Source of the DNA: JAYZDF01 sp036337945
GTDB taxonomy: Bacteria > Myxococcota > Kuafuiibacteriia > Kuafuiibacteriales > Kuafuiibacteriaceae
Direction of reading: 5' to 3'
Length of the DNA stretch: 64,000 bases
NCBI GenBank assembly: GCA_036337945.1
Contig: JAYZDF010000030.1
Span: 12,743-76,742, forward strand
Part shown: in pieces, positions 61,568-64,000 of the stretch
Numbering within the stretch: position 1 is the first letter of the stretch
Layout of the letters: the number at the start of each line of letters is the position of its first letter
Notes under the pieces: generated by a model
Databases searched by the model: none
What the model was told of the DNA's origin: nothing
The model's input: the letters and a program-made list of their open reading frames with translations, nothing else
Program-made: the position numbers and the translations under genes

Positions 61568-61744
61568 TGCACAAACCGTGGCAACCCGCAGCCAAGGCTC
61601 AGGTGCTTGTTTGACCTGCCGAAGGTAGTAATAGAGCAGTAGCCCGCATGGAGCTAAGGCTAAGGCTAGAACGACCGCAGGATGTTCGAGAATGGTTGAG
61701 GACAGAGCAAGTATGTTCTCGCAATACTTGAAGACCCTGTCCAG
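61568..61744 (-). other. in-frame N-terminal extension of the PrsW fusion, without standard start codon
   Basis: The frame of the PrsW gene stays open upstream from 61567 to a TGA at 61781-61783 and encodes a hydrophobic helix plus loop, HPAVVLALALAPCGLLLYYY then LRQVKQAPEPW. The order helix, R-x-x-x-x-P-E-P-W, helix is typical of the start of PrsW proteins. There is no ATG, GTG or TTG in this stretch. The most likely start is CTG at 61744 behind AAGG, or a rare ATA (61714) or ATT (61693). A sequencing or assembly error cannot be excluded. Confidence 0.6.
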
Positions 61745-61762
61745 TCCCCCCTTAAACGAAAA

Positions 61763-61794
61763 ATGCGTCTGGTCGAAGATTCAACCAGACGCAT
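61763..61794 (-). terminator. intrinsic terminator after the secreted protein gene
   Basis: ATGCGTCTGGT (61763-61773) pairs perfectly with ACCAGACGCAT (61784-61794) to form an 11-bp stem, extended by GAA/TTC in the loop. Read on the minus strand it is followed by a run of T. It lies about 20 bp after the stop codon at 61814, on the minus strand. Confidence 0.85.
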
Positions 61795-61813
61795 AAAGGT
61801 GAAACGAATAGGA

Positions 61814-62773
61814 CTATTGAATCACACCAAAAATTACGCCGAGGCGTTGGAGGTCAGGCCGAACGCCCGTGTGCAAAGGCACAAATACCAAAGTCGATAG
61901 GGGCTTAGCCGCTGTCGCAGGATCACGGTAAACAGGAGTTTCCTGGCCGCGCTTTAGAGTTTCTCCCTCTTGGCTTGGCACCGTGTGAGAAACCAACGAG
62001 TTTTGGTCAAACCAAGTCGACGCCGTAGCGATGTTTCCAAGCGTCTTTACAACGGCTTTCCCTTTGCCTGTCGGAATTTTGGTCAGGCTCTTGCCCTGAG
62101 ACGCGCTCTCTCCAGTTTCAACTGAAGTCAGAGATGAACGTGGCAGCCATCCTGCAGCACTGAGATTCCCATCGCTATTTTTGATGACAGAATTCATGTT
62201 GTTACCGAGAACAATAGCTTTCGCTGAGCTCGGCACATTGTAAGAGAGTGACATATCGCCCATTGGTCCAGAGATTGCGCCATTAGCACTCGAGTTACCA
62301 AGAAGGATGACGTCGCTGGTCATGCTTGCTGATTTGCCCAGTTGACATGCAGCAACGACGCTTCCCGCTGAGGATGCATCAAGAGCCAGAACATCAATAT
62401 TCAATCCGAACAAAACAACAGGCGAAGAAGCGTAAACACTGCCAGCAATCTTTACTGAACCCGGACGAAGAGCCACGAGTCGTAGTCCTGCCGCTTTCAG
62501 ATGAAGATCAGCATTTAGTTCACCAGGCGTGAGGCAAACGATAGAGGCCGGCGAAAGTTTAGTGGTCACCGCGTCAAGCGTTCCCTTGAGGTCCCCTGGC
62601 GTAGCGATCACATCGCAGTTTTCCATAGCGAAACCGGCTTCTGATAAGAATTCGGCGTGCTCTTGTTTGGTTGGCGCGGCACCATCGAATTGAGCTACGG
62701 CAGGTAAGGCCATAGCGAATGCGCTGGTGAACGCGAGGCTATTTAGAAGATGTTTCTTTGAAAGGTATTTCAT
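61814..62773 (-). CDS. secreted protein of unknown function
   Basis: A 319-residue protein with a clear signal peptide (MKYLSKKHLLNSLAFTSAFA, then ALPAVAQ, cleaved after AVA). The mature part is Ser/Ala/Gly-rich and beta-type, with a C-V-x-L-T-P-G-type segment (ASIVCLTPGEL) and two other cysteines in MENCDV and VAACQL. I recognise no family. It begins 18 bp after the upstream gene with a strong ribosome-binding site (GAGAGGAGCAAAG) and ends in an intrinsic terminator, so these two are an operon. Confidence 0.78.
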   Translation of the reverse strand: MKYLSKKHLLNSLAFTSAFAMALPAVAQFDGAAPTKQEHAEFLSEAGFAMENCDVIATPGDLKGTLDAVTTKLSPASIVCLTPGELNADLHLKAAGLRLVALRPGSVKIAGSVYASSPVVLFGLNIDVLALDASSAGSVVAACQLGKSASMTSDVILLGNSSANGAISGPMGDMSLSYNVPSSAKAIVLGNNMNSVIKNSDGNLSAAGWLPRSSLTSVETGESASQGKSLTKIPTGKGKAVVKTLGNIATASTWFDQNSLVSHTVPSQEGETLKRGQETPVYRDPATAAKPLSTLVFVPLHTGVRPDLQRLGVIFGVIQ

Positions 62774-62791
62774 AATCTTTGCTCCTCTCTC

Positions 62792-64000
62792 TTATTGACC
62801 CATTTTAGGCAGTTTGATTGGGGCACCGTTGTTTACTTCGTTGCCGTCTTCTTTCATTGGTTTTGCTGCTGGGTTGAGTGTCTTCAAACCGTTCGTTCCA
62901 CCATTCGCTTTTTGAATCTCTTTGACTGCTTTTGTTAGGTCAATTTCTCTTTTCGATTCATCCTCGTCACTATTCTGGTTGATTAGCTGTGGATTCTCGG
63001 AACCTTCTTGTGCTGTTACCTTTAGGCCTGCAATTTCCGAGCTGGTGCGGCGTGCAAGCAACTTACGGAAGAATCGACCGAAATGTTGATTTTCAAGTGA
63101 GGCAGCCTCAAGTCGATTCAAATCCTCGAGGAAGGTCTGACGTGAGTCAGGTCCCATGCGGCCGAAGTCTCGAGCAACAGTGTCAGCTTTTGCGAACTGC
63201 TCGCGGAGCGAGATGGTGTTTGCGTTCAAGCCGGAGAGGTTTCCAATGTTTGAGAAGTAAGTGATTCGAGTTGGGTCGAATAGATTCTCAAGGTTGGTTT
63301 TCGTCCGAGCCGCGTCGACTTCAGCCTGATCGTTACGAAGTTGTTCAATCGTTGAATCGAGGTCACTGATTTGACCGACGCCAGTCAGTGAACCAGGCAG
63401 TGCTTGTCCTTCTGGTTGGTACTCTTTCAAGCAAACGAGCAACTGCTCGGGAAGAGTGACATCCTCTGCAATCTTCGCGATCGCAGATAAGTCGTTACCA
63501 CGTGCAGCTGCATTCTTACAGGCGAGCCCGCGAGTGTGCGCGTCGAAGTTCTTATTCATCGCAATGGAAAGGAAGTGACTGTCCCATGGCTTCACTGCAG
63601 GTGCAACTGAAGCAAGCGCCGAAACAAGAGAGTATGCTCCTTTGTCCATTGGTTTGAGGACATCTAGAGAATCAAGAATGCGGTACGCGGTTTTCTCAGG
63701 AGATTCTACCTGTGCAACCACAATCGCGCGAACTGCCTCAAATGCTTTGACAGAGCAGGTCTGTTGATTAAACTCGGCTAAGCGGTCGGCATCTAGCTTT
63801 GGAGTTTCTGCGTTCGCGAGTTGCTCAATTGATTCTCGAACGACTCCACCGTTGTTTTCGGCAATAGCCGTACGGATTTTAGCAAAGCTTTCTTCAAGTC
63901 GGGTATCCGCGATGACAGCGTTAGGGAGTTGAATGCGCCCAATCTCGGAGTTCTTCTGCTCGAGTTGAAAGTTCGGCGTGGGCGCCTGAGTTACTGCAAA
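62792..64000 (-). CDS. secreted protein of unknown function, 5' end outside the window
   Basis: The frame is open from the stop at 62792 to the right edge, giving 402 visible residues; the start lies beyond the window. An internal GTG at 63721 should not be taken as the start, because the frame continues without break to base 64000 (the visible end reads FAVTQAPTPNFQLEQ). The protein is helical, with several acidic segments, CKNAAARG and LLVCLKEYQ cysteines, and a Gln/Asn-rich tail (QLINQNSDEDESKREIDL). I recognise no family. It forms an operon with the gene at 61814-62773. Confidence 0.75.
   Translation of the reverse strand, partial: FAVTQAPTPNFQLEQKNSEIGRIQLPNAVIADTRLEESFAKIRTAIAENNGGVVRESIEQLANAETPKLDADRLAEFNQQTCSVKAFEAVRAIVVAQVESPEKTAYRILDSLDVLKPMDKGAYSLVSALASVAPAVKPWDSHFLSIAMNKNFDAHTRGLACKNAAARGNDLSAIAKIAEDVTLPEQLLVCLKEYQPEGQALPGSLTGVGQISDLDSTIEQLRNDQAEVDAARTKTNLENLFDPTRITYFSNIGNLSGLNANTISLREQFAKADTVARDFGRMGPDSRQTFLEDLNRLEAASLENQHFGRFFRKLLARRTSSEIAGLKVTAQEGSENPQLINQNSDEDESKREIDLTKAVKEIQKANGGTNGLKTLNPAAKPMKEDGNEVNNGAPIKLPKMGQ

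Noticed and set aside
61751..61796. ATG at 61794-61792 (minus) as the start of the PrsW gene
   Set aside because: It lies inside the terminator stem and in a different frame, which ends at a TAG before the hydrophobic helix.
1..64000. CRISPR array, insertion sequence or prophage
   Set aside because: No regular short repeats with spacers, no transposase or integrase, and no phage structural genes were seen.

Overview
The window is a continuous stretch of Gram-negative bacterial chromosome of moderate GC, densely coded on both strands, with no rRNA, tRNA, CRISPR array, insertion sequence or phage gene that I can recognise. The gene content suggests a deltaproteobacterial-type predator or surface-dweller of the Myxococcota / Bdellovibrionota / Bradymonadales kind. 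The grounds are many secreted lipoproteins with Ig-like, FG-GAP, IPT, PEGA and PPC modules, a BamD-type outer-membrane assembly lipoprotein, a eukaryotic-like Ser/Thr kinase, a giant pseudo-receiver plus coiled-coil protein resembling AglZ/FrzS of Myxococcus, and several unusual domain fusions. The taxonomic placement is inference from gene families only.

Layout. 1-4.1 kb: the 3' end of a YjbQ gene, then a minus-strand cluster of two paralogous secreted proteins followed by an acyl carrier protein. 4.2-6.6 kb (plus): a PEGA-domain secreted protein and an ALDH7-type aldehyde dehydrogenase. 6.6-13 kb (minus): an IPT/Fn3-like secreted protein coupled to a membrane-anchored PEGA-like protein, NhaA, and a metallo-beta-lactamase-fold hydrolase. 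13-19.3 kb (plus): UppP and a 1,781-residue lipoprotein with 11 cadherin-like and about 14 FG-GAP/VCBS repeats. 19.3-24.9 kb (minus): GNAT, a disordered/membrane protein and PBP1A behind a structured leader. 25.1-30.4 kb (plus): the AglZ-like giant and a BamD-like lipoprotein. 30.4-32.8 kb (minus): a fused acetate kinase/PduL phosphotransacylase and an HD phosphohydrolase. 33-44.5 kb (plus): an MBOAT/SGNH acyl-transfer pair, a Big2-thioredoxin-PPC lipoprotein, an ATGA-coupled trio (lipoprotein, GNAT, YHS), then a lipid kinase, RluA synthase and ASPIC/UnbV lipoprotein behind a good sigma-54 promoter with upstream palindromes, and an SCP2 protein. 44.5-51.6 kb (mostly minus): DsbA-like isomerase with Ser/Thr kinase, a double-START secreted protein (plus), and an AmpG, signal-less HtrA-like protease and esterase cluster. 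51.8-57.2 kb (plus): a huge SLC12 transporter fused to a P-loop ATPase. 57.2-64 kb (minus): YrbG-type exchanger with a cupin, a degenerate J-domain protein, a PrsW protease fused to two cyclic-nucleotide-binding domains, and two secreted proteins, the last running off the right edge.

Common themes are envelope building and recycling (UppP, PBP1A, AmpG, BamD, MBOAT/SGNH), ion homeostasis (NhaA, SLC12-ATPase, YrbG), and signalling by large multidomain proteins. The strongest candidates for something undescribed are the SLC12-ATPase fusion, the PrsW-cNMP fusion whose true N-terminus lacks a standard start codon, and the single-chain acetate kinase/PduL.
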